DNA from: Pelagivirga sediminicola
GTDB taxonomy: Bacteria > Pseudomonadota > Alphaproteobacteria > Rhodobacterales > Rhodobacteraceae
Assembly: GCF_003072125.1 (NCBI RefSeq)
Contig: NZ_QCYH01000005.1
Location: forward strand, 225,137 to 289,136
DNA length: 64,000 nt
Reading direction: 5' to 3'
The notes under the pieces were generated by a model. It had not been told where the DNA came from. It ran no database searches and worked only from the letters and a program-made list of their open reading frames with translations. This document shows positions 19,094-28,180 of the stretch, piece by piece. Position 1 is the stretch's first letter. Each line of letters starts with the position of its first letter. The translations under genes and the position numbers were made by a program.

Positions 19094-20302
19094 ATGGCGG
19101 ATATCGTTGTCATCGGCGCGGGGCAGGCGGGTGCCTCGCTGATCGCGCGGCTTCGCAAGGACGGGTTTGACGGGAGCATCGCGTTGATCGGCGAAGAGCC
19201 CTCGCCGCCCTATCAGCGCCCGCCGCTGTCCAAGGCTTATCTGCTGGGGGAAATGGAGCTGGAGCGACTCTATCTGCGCCCGCATCATTACTATCAGGAG
19301 GTTGGCGTCGACCTGCGTCTGGGGCAGCCCGCCCAGCGGATCGACCGGGATGCGCGCCTTGTGCATCTGGACGGCGAGGCGATTTCCTATGACACGCTGG
19401 TTTTGACCACGGGATCGGTGCCGCGGCGGCTGCCTGACGCGATCGGCGGCGATCTGGACGGCGTGCATGTGGTGCGCGATCTGGCGGATGCCGATGCGAT
19501 GGGGCCGCGATTTGGCAGTGGCGCGCGGGTGCTGATCGTCGGTGGCGGATATATCGGGCTGGAGGCGGCGGCGGTTGCGGCCAGGAAAGGGCTGCAGGTG
19601 ACGGTGATCGAGATGTCCGAGCGCATCCTGCAGCGCGTCGCGGCGCCGGAGACGTCCGATTTCTTCCGCGCGCTGCACCGCGCGCACGGCGTCGATATCC
19701 GCGAAGGTGTTGGGCTGGAGCGGTTGCTGGGCGAGGGGCACGTCACCGGCGCATTGCTGAGCGACGGCACGCGGATCGAGGCGGATTTCGTCATCGTCGG
19801 CGTCGGCATCGCGCCGTGCACGGGCCTGGCCGAGGCGGCCGGGCTGGAGATCGACAACGGCATCAAGGTGGACGCCGAAGGGCGCACCAGCGATCCGGCG
19901 ATCTGGGCCGCCGGGGATTGCGCGTCGTTTCCGTACAACGGCGTGCGGCTGCGTCTGGAAAGCGTGCCGAACGCCATCGACATGGCCGAATGCGTGGCGG
20001 GCAACATCATGGGCGCGGGCAAGGGATACGTGCCGCAGCCGTGGTTCTGGTCGGATCAGTATGACGTCAAGCTGCAGATGGCGGGATTGAACCTGGGGTA
20101 TGACCGCGTCGTCTCGCGCCCCGGAAGCGATGCGCGGTCGGCTTCTTTCTGGTATTATCGCGGCGATGACCTGCTGGCCGTGGACGCCATGAACGAGCCG
20201 CGCGCCTACATGGTCGGCAAACGCCTGATCGACGCGGGCAAGTCGCCGCCCGCGGCGGCCGTGGCGGACCCCGGCACCGACCTGAAATCGCTGCTCAGGT
20301 GA
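19094..20302 (+). CDS. Ferredoxin reductase-type FAD/NAD(P)-dependent oxidoreductase
   Basis: A 402-aa flavoprotein of the putidaredoxin-reductase/rhodocoxin-reductase group. The FAD-binding VIGAGQAGASL is at the N-terminus (about 6-16), PPYQRPPLSKAYL follows, the NAD-binding VLIVGGGYIGLEAA is near 145-158, and the C-terminal IWAAGDCASFP closes the FAD site. The start at 19094 has AGAGGAG 6 bp upstream. Such enzymes pass electrons from NAD(P)H to a 2Fe-2S ferredoxin, often for P450s or oxygenases; none is adjacent here, so the partner is unknown. The next start overlaps its stop. Confidence 0.88.
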   Translation: MADIVVIGAGQAGASLIARLRKDGFDGSIALIGEEPSPPYQRPPLSKAYLLGEMELERLYLRPHHYYQEVGVDLRLGQPAQRIDRDARLVHLDGEAISYDTLVLTTGSVPRRLPDAIGGDLDGVHVVRDLADADAMGPRFGSGARVLIVGGGYIGLEAAAVAARKGLQVTVIEMSERILQRVAAPETSDFFRALHRAHGVDIREGVGLERLLGEGHVTGALLSDGTRIEADFVIVGVGIAPCTGLAEAAGLEIDNGIKVDAEGRTSDPAIWAAGDCASFPYNGVRLRLESVPNAIDMAECVAGNIMGAGKGYVPQPWFWSDQYDVKLQMAGLNLGYDRVVSRPGSDARSASFWYYRGDDLLAVDAMNEPRAYMVGKRLIDAGKSPPAAAVADPGTDLKSLLR

Positions 20303-20853
20303 GGATCATTGCCGGAGAGGCGCGCGGCCGGCGTCTGGCCTCCGTGGGCAAGGGGGACGCGGCGGCGCAGCTGCGCCCCACATCGGACCGCGTGCGCGAG
20401 AGCCTTTTCAGCGTACTGACGGGGCTTGGCGTAATCGAGGATGCCGAGGTGCTGGACGTCTTTGCCGGCACCGGCGCGCTGGGCCTTGAGGCGCTGTCGC
20501 GCGGTGCCGCGGCGGCGCAATTCGTGGAAAACGGTCGCGCGGCGCTGGCGTTGCTGGACGAGAATATCCGCCTCACCGGCCTTGCGGACCGGGCGAAGGT
20601 GATGCGCCGGGATGTGCGCAGGTTGGGGGCGGCGCAGGGCGCGCCCGCGACGCTGGTGTTTCTGGATCCGCCCTATGGCCGCGAATTGGGAGAGGCGGCG
20701 CTGGGCGCGCTGATTGCCGGTGGCTGGCTGGCGCCGGGCGCTTTGATCGTCTGGGAGGAAAGCCAGGCTATCACGCCGCCGCCGAACTGCACGCTGCGCG
20801 ATCAGCGCCGATATGGCGACACGCGCATCACGTTGCTGGAGTGGCAGGGGTGA
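20299..20853 (+). CDS. rsmD: 16S rRNA (guanine-966-N2)-methyltransferase
   Basis: Methylates G966 of 16S rRNA in assembled 30S particles. The 184-aa protein starts RIIAGEARGR from a GTG that overlaps the upstream TGA. The SAM-binding motif VLDVFAGTGALGLEALSRGA and the catalytic motif LDPPYG (an N/DPPY motif) are intact. LRPTSDRVRESLFSVL is characteristic of RsmD. Length is normal. Confidence 0.95.
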   Translation: MRIIAGEARGRRLASVGKGDAAAQLRPTSDRVRESLFSVLTGLGVIEDAEVLDVFAGTGALGLEALSRGAAAAQFVENGRAALALLDENIRLTGLADRAKVMRRDVRRLGAAQGAPATLVFLDPPYGRELGEAALGALIAGGWLAPGALIVWEESQAITPPPNCTLRDQRRYGDTRITLLEWQG

Positions 20854-20856
20854 GGT

Positions 20857-21246
20857 TCAGAAACTGAGCGCGCGACCCTCGATCACCGCAAACGGATAGG
20901 CCTTGTCGTTCAGCACCCAGGCAAATCCCGCGTCGGTGCGCAGGATGGTGTAGCCGGTCCAGCCGACGGCGTCGAAGAAGCTCTCGTATTGGTTGGTCTC
21001 TGGGTTCACGCGCCATTTACCCCGCAGGGGGGCACCATCCGACGGAACGAAGACGGTCGTCCCGCCAGGTCCGAAATAGGATTTGTAGCTGGCGCCGTCC
21101 CACTGCCCTTCGGCGGTGTTGCCGGTCAGGAGGCGCTCGATCTCGGCCGCTTCCATGACGGTGCCTTGCGCAAGCGCCGCGGTGGCGAGCGCGCCGGTCA
21201 GAAGGGCGCAGGCGGCGGTGGCAATCAGAAAGAAACGACGTATCAT
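20857..21246 (-). CDS. Secreted small conserved protein
   Basis: A 129-aa protein with a clear signal peptide (RRFFLIATAACALLTGALATAALA) and predicted cleavage after ALA near residue 26. The mature domain of about 100 residues (AEGQWDGASYKSYFGPGGTT, LRGKWRVNPE) looks like a small periplasmic beta-barrel. It recalls bacterial proteins of lipocalin-like or YoaI type, but I cannot assign it. It converges with rsmD, with 3 bp between the stops. Confidence 0.75.
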   Translation of the reverse strand: MIRRFFLIATAACALLTGALATAALAQGTVMEAAEIERLLTGNTAEGQWDGASYKSYFGPGGTTVFVPSDGAPLRGKWRVNPETNQYESFFDAVGWTGYTILRTDAGFAWVLNDKAYPFAVIEGRALSF

Positions 21247-21386
21247 GGCAGTGATGTCCTTTTGTCCAATGGCCTAAACAGGCAGCGTTCGCGGCGTGGA
21301 ATCGGGCAGATGATCCGCGCCTCGGCGGTGGAATAAATAGCGCGATGTGGCCCAAATTCAAGCGCACGCTGCGGGGGGGGTGCCCG

Positions 21387-22664
21387 TCAGCCATCTGCGC
21401 CGGGCGCGGGATAGATCGCGATGGCGCGGAAATCGTTGACGTTGGTCAGCGTCGGGCCCGTGACGACCTGCGCGCCGATCTGGTCGAAGAATGTATGCGC
21501 GTCGTTCCGGGCCAGCGCCTGCACGGGATCGACGCTTAGCCGCGCCGCAATCTCCAGCGTTTCGGGGCCGATGATCGCGCCGGCCACGTCCGCGGCCCCG
21601 TCTACGCCGTCCGTGTCGCAGGCGATGACGTGGATGCCCGGCGCGCCGTTCAGCTGTATCGCCAGCGCCAGCGCATATTCCGCGTTTGGCCCGCCGGTCC
21701 CGTCGCCGCGGCGCGTGACCGTCAATTCGCCGCCCGAGAGCAGCAGGATGGGCGTGTCGCCGGGCGCCATGCGTGCCTGCACCTCCAGAACCTCCCGCGC
21801 ATGGGCGGCGGCAACGTCGCGCGCCTCGCCTTCCAGATCGTCGGCGCCGATGCGTGCGTCCAGCCCGGCGGCGCGGGCCAGTTCGGCGGCTGCGGCCAGC
21901 GATTGCGACGGCGCGGCGTAGATGACGTTCTGCACATGCGCAAGGCGGGGATCACCTGGCGCAACCGTGTCCCCCGGCCCCCGCAGGGCGGCCCGCATCG
22001 AAAGCGGCACGTCGATGCCAAAGCGGTCGAGCGTGACCATTGCATCCGCCGGGGTGCTGGCATCGCCCACCGTGGGACCGGAGCCAATCATCGCCGGATC
22101 GTCGCCCGGCACATCGGAAATCAGCAGGGCCAGCATGCGCGCGGGATGCGCCGCGGTCGCCAGCCTGCCGCCCTTCACGCGGCTGAGATGTTTGCGCACA
22201 ACGTTCATCTGGCCGATGGGTGCGCCGGACGCCAGAAGCGCCTGATTGACCGCCTGCTTTTCGGCCAGCGTGACATCGCCCTTCGGCGCCGTCAGCAGCG
22301 CCGAGGCCCCGCCCGAGATCAGCGCCAGCACGAAATCGCCCTCGCCCAGTCCCTCAAGAAGCGCCAGCATCTCGGTGGTCGCGGCCTGTCCGGCGGCATC
22401 GGGCACCGGGTGCGCGGCCTGCACGATGCGCACGCCCTTGCAGGGCCGGGCATAGCCGTAGCGCGTGATGACCAGCCCCTCGCAAGGGCCCCACGCGGCC
22501 TCGACCGCCTCGGCCATGCGCGCGGAGGCCTTGCCCGCGCCGATCACCACGACGCGCCCCTCGGGCCGGGGCGGCAGGCAGGCCGCAAGGCTTTGCATCG
22601 GATCTGCCACCTCGACCGCGCGATCGAAAAGGCGGCGCAGGAGGGCGGCGGGGGTTTCTGTCAT
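21387..22664 (-). CDS. Glycerate 2-kinase (MOFRL family)
   Basis: Phosphorylates D-glycerate to 2-phosphoglycerate; older annotations call it hydroxypyruvate reductase TtuD. The 425-aa protein (start MTETPAALLR) has the GckA-type N-terminal domain with VVIGAGKASARMA and LISGGASALL, and a C-terminal MOFRL domain with LLSGGELTVT and TDGVDGAADVAGA. The frame stays open 45 bp upstream, but the family N-terminus begins at 22664. It would feed photorespiratory or serine-cycle glycerate into glycolysis. Confidence 0.9.
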   Translation of the reverse strand: MTETPAALLRRLFDRAVEVADPMQSLAACLPPRPEGRVVVIGAGKASARMAEAVEAAWGPCEGLVITRYGYARPCKGVRIVQAAHPVPDAAGQAATTEMLALLEGLGEGDFVLALISGGASALLTAPKGDVTLAEKQAVNQALLASGAPIGQMNVVRKHLSRVKGGRLATAAHPARMLALLISDVPGDDPAMIGSGPTVGDASTPADAMVTLDRFGIDVPLSMRAALRGPGDTVAPGDPRLAHVQNVIYAAPSQSLAAAAELARAAGLDARIGADDLEGEARDVAAAHAREVLEVQARMAPGDTPILLLSGGELTVTRRGDGTGGPNAEYALALAIQLNGAPGIHVIACDTDGVDGAADVAGAIIGPETLEIAARLSVDPVQALARNDAHTFFDQIGAQVVTGPTLTNVNDFRAIAIYPAPGADG

Positions 22665-22795
22665 GATGTTGCCTTGCAGGTTGCTGGTGTCGGCCATGTT
22701 AGCGATCACATCCCGCTGCCGACAAGGGGTTTGTGCGGCAGATGTACCACGCCGCCGCGCTTGACAATGGCATGGCAGCGCGCGACAGAGCGGGC

Positions 22796-23173
22796 ATGTT
22801 CATGACCCTTCTTCAGGTCGCCGCCGGCGGCGCGATCGGCGCCAGCCTGCGCTTTGGCGCAGGGCTGTGGGCCGCGCGCATCGGCGTGCAGGTTTTGCCC
22901 TTGGGCGTGATATCGGTGAACATCCTCGGATCGTTCCTGATGGGCGTCTTCGCGGTCTGGTCGCTGGAGCGCGGGCAGGAGGCGCTGAACCCCTTCGTGA
23001 TGACCGGCATCTTGGGCGGGTTCACCACCTTTTCGGCCTTCTCGCTTGAGACGCTGGCCTTGGTCGAACGGGGCGATATCGCCGCGGCGCTGCTCTATGT
23101 TGCCCTTTCGGTGGGGCTGTCGATTGGCGCGCTGGCGCTGGGATTATGGGTGATGCGGGGGGTGCTGGCATGA
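22796..23173 (+). CDS. crcB: Fluoride channel Fluc/CrcB
   Basis: Dual-topology fluoride exporter of the inner membrane. The 125-aa protein has four membrane helices and the diagnostic residues: GGAIGASLRFG, the NILGSFLMG segment with the channel Asn, and GGFTTFSAFSLE carrying the phenylalanine box. A second in-frame ATG at 22802 is possible. I see no fluoride riboswitch in the leader. Only one crcB copy is present, so it would form a homodimer. The stop overlaps rluC by 4 bp. Confidence 0.93.
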   Translation: MFMTLLQVAAGGAIGASLRFGAGLWAARIGVQVLPLGVISVNILGSFLMGVFAVWSLERGQEALNPFVMTGILGGFTTFSAFSLETLALVERGDIAAALLYVALSVGLSIGALALGLWVMRGVLA

Positions 23174-24213
23174 GCGGCGTTCAGACGATCTATGTATCAA
23201 AGGACGACGCGGATCAGCGGCTGGACCGTTGGCTGCGCCGCCAGTTCCCGCATCTGCAGCAGGGCCGGATCGAAAAGATGTGCCGCAAGGGCGATCTGCG
23301 CGTCGATGGCGGCCGGGTCAAGGCCGCGGCGCGGCTGGAGGCCGGGCAGGCCGTGCGCATCCCGCCGCTGCCCGATGCCGCCGAGGCGACCGCGCGGGCG
23401 CGCGCGCATGTCACCGATGCCGACGCCGCGATGATCCGCGCCTGCGTGATCTACCGCGACGAGCATGTGATCGCGCTGAACAAGCCGCCGGGATTGCCGG
23501 TGCAGGGCGGCTCGAAAACCACGCGCCATGTCGACGGGTTGGCCGAGGCGCTGCGCTTTGGCATGGAGGAAAAGCCGCGGCTGGTGCACCGGCTGGACAA
23601 GGATACCTCCGGCGTTCTGATGCTGGCCCGCACGCGCGAGGCGGCCAAGGGGTTGACCGCCGCGTTCCGCCACCGCAATACGCGCAAGCTCTACTGGGCC
23701 GCCGTTGCCGGCGTGCCGACCCCGCGCATGGGCACGATCAAGTTCGGTCTGGTCAAGGCACCCGGCCACGGCGCCAAGGGCGAGGGCGAGAAGATGCACG
23801 CGATCCATCCCCGCGATGTCGAGGATACGCCGGGCGCCAAACACGCGACTACCGATTACGCGGTGCTGGAGGCGGTGGGGGCGCGCGCGTCATGGTGTGC
23901 GCTGGTGCCAGTGACAGGCCGCACGCATCAGCTGCGCGCGCATATGGCCGAGCTGGGGCATCCGGTGGTGGGCGACGGCAAATACGGCGGCTCGGGGCAG
24001 GAAAACCTTGGCGATGGCTGGGGCGCGCAGCTGGGCGGCGACATCTCGAAAAAGCTGCACCTGCATGCCCGCTCGCTGAAGATCGAGCATCCCGTCACGC
24101 GCGCCATGCTGCATCTGACCGCGCCGCTGCCGCCGCATATGCAGCACACCTGGGACACGTTCCAATGGTCGCCGGCCGACGTGCCCGCCGATCCCTTCGA
24201 GGAGCTGGAATGA
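23170..24213 (+). CDS. rluC: 23S rRNA pseudouridine synthase RluC-type
   Basis: Makes pseudouridines in 23S rRNA (955/2504/2580 in E. coli). The 347-aa protein has an N-terminal S4 RNA-binding domain (QRLDRWLRRQFPHL...GDLRVDGGRV) and the RluA-family catalytic domain with HRLDKDTSG (catalytic Asp), GRTHQLRAH and the family C-terminus. The start at 23170 overlaps the crcB stop by 4 bp. A 20-residue extension after the catalytic core (SPADVPADPFEELE) is common in the group. Confidence 0.93.
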   Translation: MSGVQTIYVSKDDADQRLDRWLRRQFPHLQQGRIEKMCRKGDLRVDGGRVKAAARLEAGQAVRIPPLPDAAEATARARAHVTDADAAMIRACVIYRDEHVIALNKPPGLPVQGGSKTTRHVDGLAEALRFGMEEKPRLVHRLDKDTSGVLMLARTREAAKGLTAAFRHRNTRKLYWAAVAGVPTPRMGTIKFGLVKAPGHGAKGEGEKMHAIHPRDVEDTPGAKHATTDYAVLEAVGARASWCALVPVTGRTHQLRAHMAELGHPVVGDGKYGGSGQENLGDGWGAQLGGDISKKLHLHARSLKIEHPVTRAMLHLTAPLPPHMQHTWDTFQWSPADVPADPFEELE

Positions 24214-24890
24214 CGGCACCACTGCGCCTGATCATCTTTGACGTGGACGGCACGCTGGTGGACAGCCAGGGCGATATTGTCGCGTCCATGCATCATGCGT
24301 TCGACGAATTCGGCGTGCCGGTGCCCGAGCGCGCGGCGATCATCGGCATCATCGGGCTGTCCTTGCCGGTGGCCATGGCGCGGCTGGCGCCGGAGCTGGA
24401 CAGCGCGGCGCATGACGCGCTCGTGGACGGCTACAAACGCAGCTACCTGAGCCTGCGGGCCAAGGCGGGCGCCGCGCAATCCTCGCCGCTGTTTCCCGGC
24501 ACACGGGACATGCTGGAGGCGCTGTCGGCGCGGGACGATCTGCTGCTGGGCGTGGCGACGGGCAAATCGCGGCGCGGGCTGGACAAGCTGCTGGAGGGGC
24601 ACGGGCTGCAGACGATGTTCGTCACGCAGCAGGTCGCGGATTTTCACCCGTCCAAGCCGCATCCGGCGATGATACACGCCGCGCTGGCCGAGGCGGGCGT
24701 TGATGCAGGCGACGCGGTGATGATCGGCGATACGACCTATGACATGGACATGGCCCGCGCGGCCGGCATCGGCACCATCGGCGTTGAGTGGGGGTATCAC
24801 CCCGCTGCCGATCTGCGGGCCGATCACCTGCTGAGCGATTGGACGGATCTTCCCGCGCGGCTGAGTGCGATATGGGAGAAGGCGCAATGA
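24210..24890 (+). CDS. HAD-IA family hydrolase (phosphoglycolate phosphatase-like)
   Basis: A 226-aa phosphatase with all four HAD motifs: DVDGTLVDS (nucleophile Asp), the Thr/Ser of VATGKSRRG, Lys of SKPHPAM, and IGDTTYDMDMA with the Mg-binding acids. The cap domain is the small helical type of Gph/PGP enzymes. Substrate is not certain; phosphoglycolate or a nucleotide is likely. It is coupled on both sides by 4-bp overlaps with rluC and the chaperone gene. Confidence 0.9.
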   Translation: MTAPLRLIIFDVDGTLVDSQGDIVASMHHAFDEFGVPVPERAAIIGIIGLSLPVAMARLAPELDSAAHDALVDGYKRSYLSLRAKAGAAQSSPLFPGTRDMLEALSARDDLLLGVATGKSRRGLDKLLEGHGLQTMFVTQQVADFHPSKPHPAMIHAALAEAGVDAGDAVMIGDTTYDMDMARAAGIGTIGVEWGYHPAADLRADHLLSDWTDLPARLSAIWEKAQ

Positions 24891-25603
24891 GCGAATGGGC
24901 GGCAAAGCGGTTCTGGAAGGCGGCCGAGGTCACGGATGCAGGCGAGGGCCGCGGCATCGCCCTTGACGGTCGGCCGGTCAAGACCCCGGCCAAGGCGCCG
25001 CTGGTGGTGCCCACGCGTGCCCTTGCCCGTGCGATCGCCGCGGAATGGAACGCCGTGGATCAGCAGATCGACCCGCGCAAGATGCCGATGACACGCTCGG
25101 CCAACGCTGCGATCGACAAGGTCGCGCATCAGCATGCGGCCGTGGCCGACATGATCGCGGCCTATGGCGAGACTGACCTGCTGTTCCACCGCGCCGCCGC
25201 GCCAGGGGAGCTGGTCCTGCGCCAGTCCGAGGAGTGGGATCCGCTGCTGGACTGGGCTGCGTCGGCGCTGGACGCGCGGCTGACGGTTGTCACGGGTGTG
25301 ATGCCCGCCGCACAGGACCCGGCCGCGATCGCAAAGCTGCGCACGAGGGTGCATGATCTGGACGCGTTTGCCCTGACGGCCCTGCATGATCTGGTGGCGC
25401 TGTCGGGATCGTTGGTGATCGGGCTGGCCGCGCTGGAGCCTGACCGCGATATCGCGCCGCTTTGGCAAGCCTCGCGCCTCGACGAGGCATGGCAGGCCGA
25501 GCTGTGGGGCGCCGATGAAGAGGCCGAAAGAACCGCCGGGATCAAACGCGATGCCTTTTTTCACGCGCGGGAATTTTTTATGCTCTTGAGTGAAGCGCGC
25601 TGA
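24887..25603 (+). CDS. ATP12-family F1-ATPase assembly chaperone
   Basis: A 238-aa protein of the ATP12 family, which in mitochondria chaperones the F1 alpha subunit and is confined in bacteria mostly to alphaproteobacteria. Family features are ALDGRPVKTPAKAPLVVPT near the start, AIAAEWNAV, and the C-terminal WGADEEAERT with FFHAREFFMLL. It starts 4 bp inside the HAD gene. The F1Fo genes lie about 24 kb away, so it is not in their operon. Confidence 0.93.
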   Translation: MSEWAAKRFWKAAEVTDAGEGRGIALDGRPVKTPAKAPLVVPTRALARAIAAEWNAVDQQIDPRKMPMTRSANAAIDKVAHQHAAVADMIAAYGETDLLFHRAAAPGELVLRQSEEWDPLLDWAASALDARLTVVTGVMPAAQDPAAIAKLRTRVHDLDAFALTALHDLVALSGSLVIGLAALEPDRDIAPLWQASRLDEAWQAELWGADEEAERTAGIKRDAFFHAREFFMLLSEAR

Positions 25604-25730
25604 TTTTAACCGACGCCAGTGACCTAAGGTAAATGCCTCGCCTTGCGATGATTTTTGATCATGCAACACTTGACCTTTAAGAATGAATCCCGCCAAACTT
25701 GCGCAGACTGAGGGGAAAACCCTTGCAGTT

Positions 25731-25759
25731 TTGCTTCGGTCCGCTCCGGACCGTATAAA
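25731..25759 (+). promoter_or_regulatory. aapJ promoter with a palindromic spacer
   Basis: TTGCTT (25731-25736) and TATAAA (25754-25759) are 17 bp apart, and the 17-bp spacer is itself a perfect inverted repeat, CGGTCCG-CTC-CGGACCG. A regulator bound there would block RNA polymerase. The start codon is 41 bp downstream. Confidence 0.55.
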
Positions 25760-25800
25760 CCGCCCGGCCTGAATGGGTGGACAATCAGGAAGAGGTAAAT

Positions 25801-26820
25801 ATGAAAAAATCAGTAATTCTTGGCGCATTGGCACTTGCCGGGGTCTCCGCCGGTGCTGCTGCCGCCGGGACGCTGGACGATGTGAAGGCGCGCGGCAAGC
25901 TCAACTGCGGCGTTGTCACCGGCCTGGTCGGATTTGGCGCACCGGATGCCAATGGGGAATGGCAGGGTTTTGACGTCTCGATGTGCCGCGCGGTCGCCGC
26001 TGCGGTCCTCGGCGATCCGAACGCCGTGCAGTTCGTGCCGACCACCGGCAAGACGCGCTTTACCGCGCTGTCCTCGGGCGAGATCGACCTTCTGGCGCGC
26101 AACACGACCTGGACCTTCAGCCGCGATGTCGATCTGAAGTTCGAATTCATCGGTGTCAACTATTACGACGGCCAGGGCTTCATGGTGCCCAAGGCGCTGA
26201 ACGTCAGCTCGGCCAAGGATCTGGATGGCGCGACCATCTGCGTGCAGACCGGCACCACGACCGAGCTGAACCTTGCCGATTATTTCCGCAAGAACAACAT
26301 CAGCTATGAGCCCGTCCCGATCGAGACGAACGCCGAAGGCCAGCAGCAATATCTGGCCGGGGCCTGCGATGCCTATACGACGGACATGTCGGGCCTTGCC
26401 TCCACCCGCGCCACGTTCGAGGCGCCGGGCGAGCATGTGCTGCTGCCGGAGATCATTTCCAAGGAGCCGCTGGCGCCGCTGGTGCGTCACGGGGACAACG
26501 AATGGGCGGATGTGGTGCGCTGGACCCTGAACGCGCTGATCGCCGCCGAAGAGGCCGGGATCACCAGCGCCAATATCGGCGAGCTGTCGGCGCAGGCGGG
26601 CGATGCGCCCGAAATCAACCGCATCCTCGGCACCGAGGGCGATCTGGGCGAAATGCTGGGTCTGGACAATGAATGGGCCAAGCGCGCCATCATGGCCGGC
26701 GGCAATTACGGCGAGATCTTCGAGAAGAACATCGGCGAGGCATCGCCCATCGGTCTGGCGCGCGGTCTGAACGCGCAATGGACGGATGGCGGCCTGCTCT
26801 ACGCGCCCCCGTTCCGCTGA
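25801..26820 (+). CDS. aapJ: General L-amino-acid ABC transporter, periplasmic binding protein
   Basis: Binds a broad range of L-amino acids in the periplasm and delivers them to AapQM. The 339-aa protein has a signal peptide of about 22 residues (MKKSVILGALALAGVS...AAAA) and the family SBP_bac_3 fold: GFGAPDANGEWQGFDVSMCRAVAAAV, TTGKTRFTALSSGEIDLLARN. The start at 25801 has AGGAAGAGG 8 bp upstream. It is first in the aapJQMP operon and is followed by a strong hairpin. Confidence 0.95.
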   Translation: MKKSVILGALALAGVSAGAAAAGTLDDVKARGKLNCGVVTGLVGFGAPDANGEWQGFDVSMCRAVAAAVLGDPNAVQFVPTTGKTRFTALSSGEIDLLARNTTWTFSRDVDLKFEFIGVNYYDGQGFMVPKALNVSSAKDLDGATICVQTGTTTELNLADYFRKNNISYEPVPIETNAEGQQQYLAGACDAYTTDMSGLASTRATFEAPGEHVLLPEIISKEPLAPLVRHGDNEWADVVRWTLNALIAAEEAGITSANIGELSAQAGDAPEINRILGTEGDLGEMLGLDNEWAKRAIMAGGNYGEIFEKNIGEASPIGLARGLNAQWTDGGLLYAPPFR

Positions 26821-26830
26821 ACATCCTTGG

Positions 26831-26862
26831 CTGAGGGGCGCGGCACGGACCGCGCCCCTCAG
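26831..26862 (+). promoter_or_regulatory. Intercistronic hairpin after aapJ
   Basis: A perfect 13-bp stem (CTGAGGGGCGCGG paired with CCGCGCCCCTCAG) closes a 6-nt loop 10 bp after the aapJ stop, with no T run. In ABC operons such a stem protects or partly terminates the message, so that the binding protein is made in excess over the membrane parts. Confidence 0.75.
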
Positions 26863-26958
26863 CGCCATGGCACCCGGTGCCGACATAAGTTTCGGACATC
26901 GTGAGGGTCGGACAAACCAACCCCGCAACAGAGCGTGCGAAAAATCAGGGAAGTATTG

Positions 26959-28179
26959 ATGACGACCATGACCGACCCCGAAAAGGGCGGATTTCATGTA
27001 TCGCAACTGTTGAGCGATACGCGATACCGTGCCTACACCTTTCAGGCCATCGCGCTGATCGCTCTGATCGTCGCATTTGCCTATCTGGGCGCCAATCTGG
27101 TATCGAACCTGCGCGCCGCCGGGTTGGACATCTCGTTCAAGTTTCTGGGCAGCGAGGCCGGATATGGCGTCGAGCAGGCGCTGATCCCCTATACCAGCCA
27201 GTCGTCCAACTGGCAGGCGGCCAAGGTGGGCATCCTGAACACGCTGCTTGTCGCGGTTCTGGGATGCGCGATGGCAACGGTCTTTGGCGTGATCGCAGGG
27301 GTGCTGCGCCTGTCGAACAACTGGATCGTATCGCGCATCATGGCCGCTTATGTCGAGGCGTTCCGCAACGTGCCGGTCCTGATCTGGATCCTGATCATCT
27401 ACGCGGCGGTGACCAACGCGTTTCCGGTCGCGCGCGATTATCTGGGCGAGGATCCCGAGCGGAACATGATGTTCGGCGTCATGGCGTTCACCAATCGCGG
27501 CGTCTATGTGCCCATGCCGGTATGGAACGCGGGGGCGGCTGTGGTTCTGGCCGTGTTCGTCCTGTCGCTGATCGCGATTGCACTTTACCGCCGCCACGTC
27601 ACCAAGACGCTGTTTTCATCCGGCCGGATCCTTCCCACGTTCTGGCCGACGCTGGCGCTGTTGATCGTGCCGACGGTGCTGGCGTATTTCATCATGGGCC
27701 GCCCCATCGGATTTGATGCGCCGGACACATTGTCAAACCGGTTCAACATCCAGGGCGGCGTCCAGATCAGCGCATCGTTCATCGCGCTGTGGTTCGCGCT
27801 GTCGATCTATACCGGCGCCTTCATTGCAGAGAATGTGCGCGCCGGCATTCAAGCCGTCTCGTCCGGCCAGACCGAGGCGGCGGCGGCGCTGGGCCTGCGG
27901 CCACGGCGCATCATGAAGCTGGTCGTGCTGCCGCAGGCGCTGCGCGTCATCATCCCGCCGCTGATTTCGCAATACCTGAACCTGACCAAGAATTCCTCGC
28001 TGGCCATTGCGGTCGGGTATTCCGACATCACGGCGACGCTGGGGGGAATCACGCTGAACAAGACGGGCCGCGCCATTGAGTGCGTGCTGCTGATCATGCT
28101 GTTCTATCTGGCCATTTCACTGGCCATCTCGGTCGTGATGAACATCTACAACAACTCCGTCAAGCTGAAGGAGCGATAG
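26959..28179 (+). CDS. aapQ: General L-amino-acid ABC transporter, permease AapQ
   Basis: Inner-membrane permease of the polar amino acid (HAAT) family. The 406-aa protein has a long N-terminal extension and helices typical of AapQ/BztB, and the ATPase-contact EAA loop near the C-terminus (EAAAALGLRPRRIMKLVVLPQALRVIIPPLISQYLNL). AGGGAAG lies 5 bp before the ATG at 26959. It pairs with AapM; the two genes are adjacent with a 1-bp gap. Confidence 0.95.
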   Translation: MTTMTDPEKGGFHVSQLLSDTRYRAYTFQAIALIALIVAFAYLGANLVSNLRAAGLDISFKFLGSEAGYGVEQALIPYTSQSSNWQAAKVGILNTLLVAVLGCAMATVFGVIAGVLRLSNNWIVSRIMAAYVEAFRNVPVLIWILIIYAAVTNAFPVARDYLGEDPERNMMFGVMAFTNRGVYVPMPVWNAGAAVVLAVFVLSLIAIALYRRHVTKTLFSSGRILPTFWPTLALLIVPTVLAYFIMGRPIGFDAPDTLSNRFNIQGGVQISASFIALWFALSIYTGAFIAENVRAGIQAVSSGQTEAAAALGLRPRRIMKLVVLPQALRVIIPPLISQYLNLTKNSSLAIAVGYSDITATLGGITLNKTGRAIECVLLIMLFYLAISLAISVVMNIYNNSVKLKER

Positions 28180-28180
28180 G

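Noticed and set aside
22690..22795. Fluoride riboswitch before crcB
   Set aside because: I could not find the conserved GGxGATG...CTGATGA pattern or its fold in the leader.
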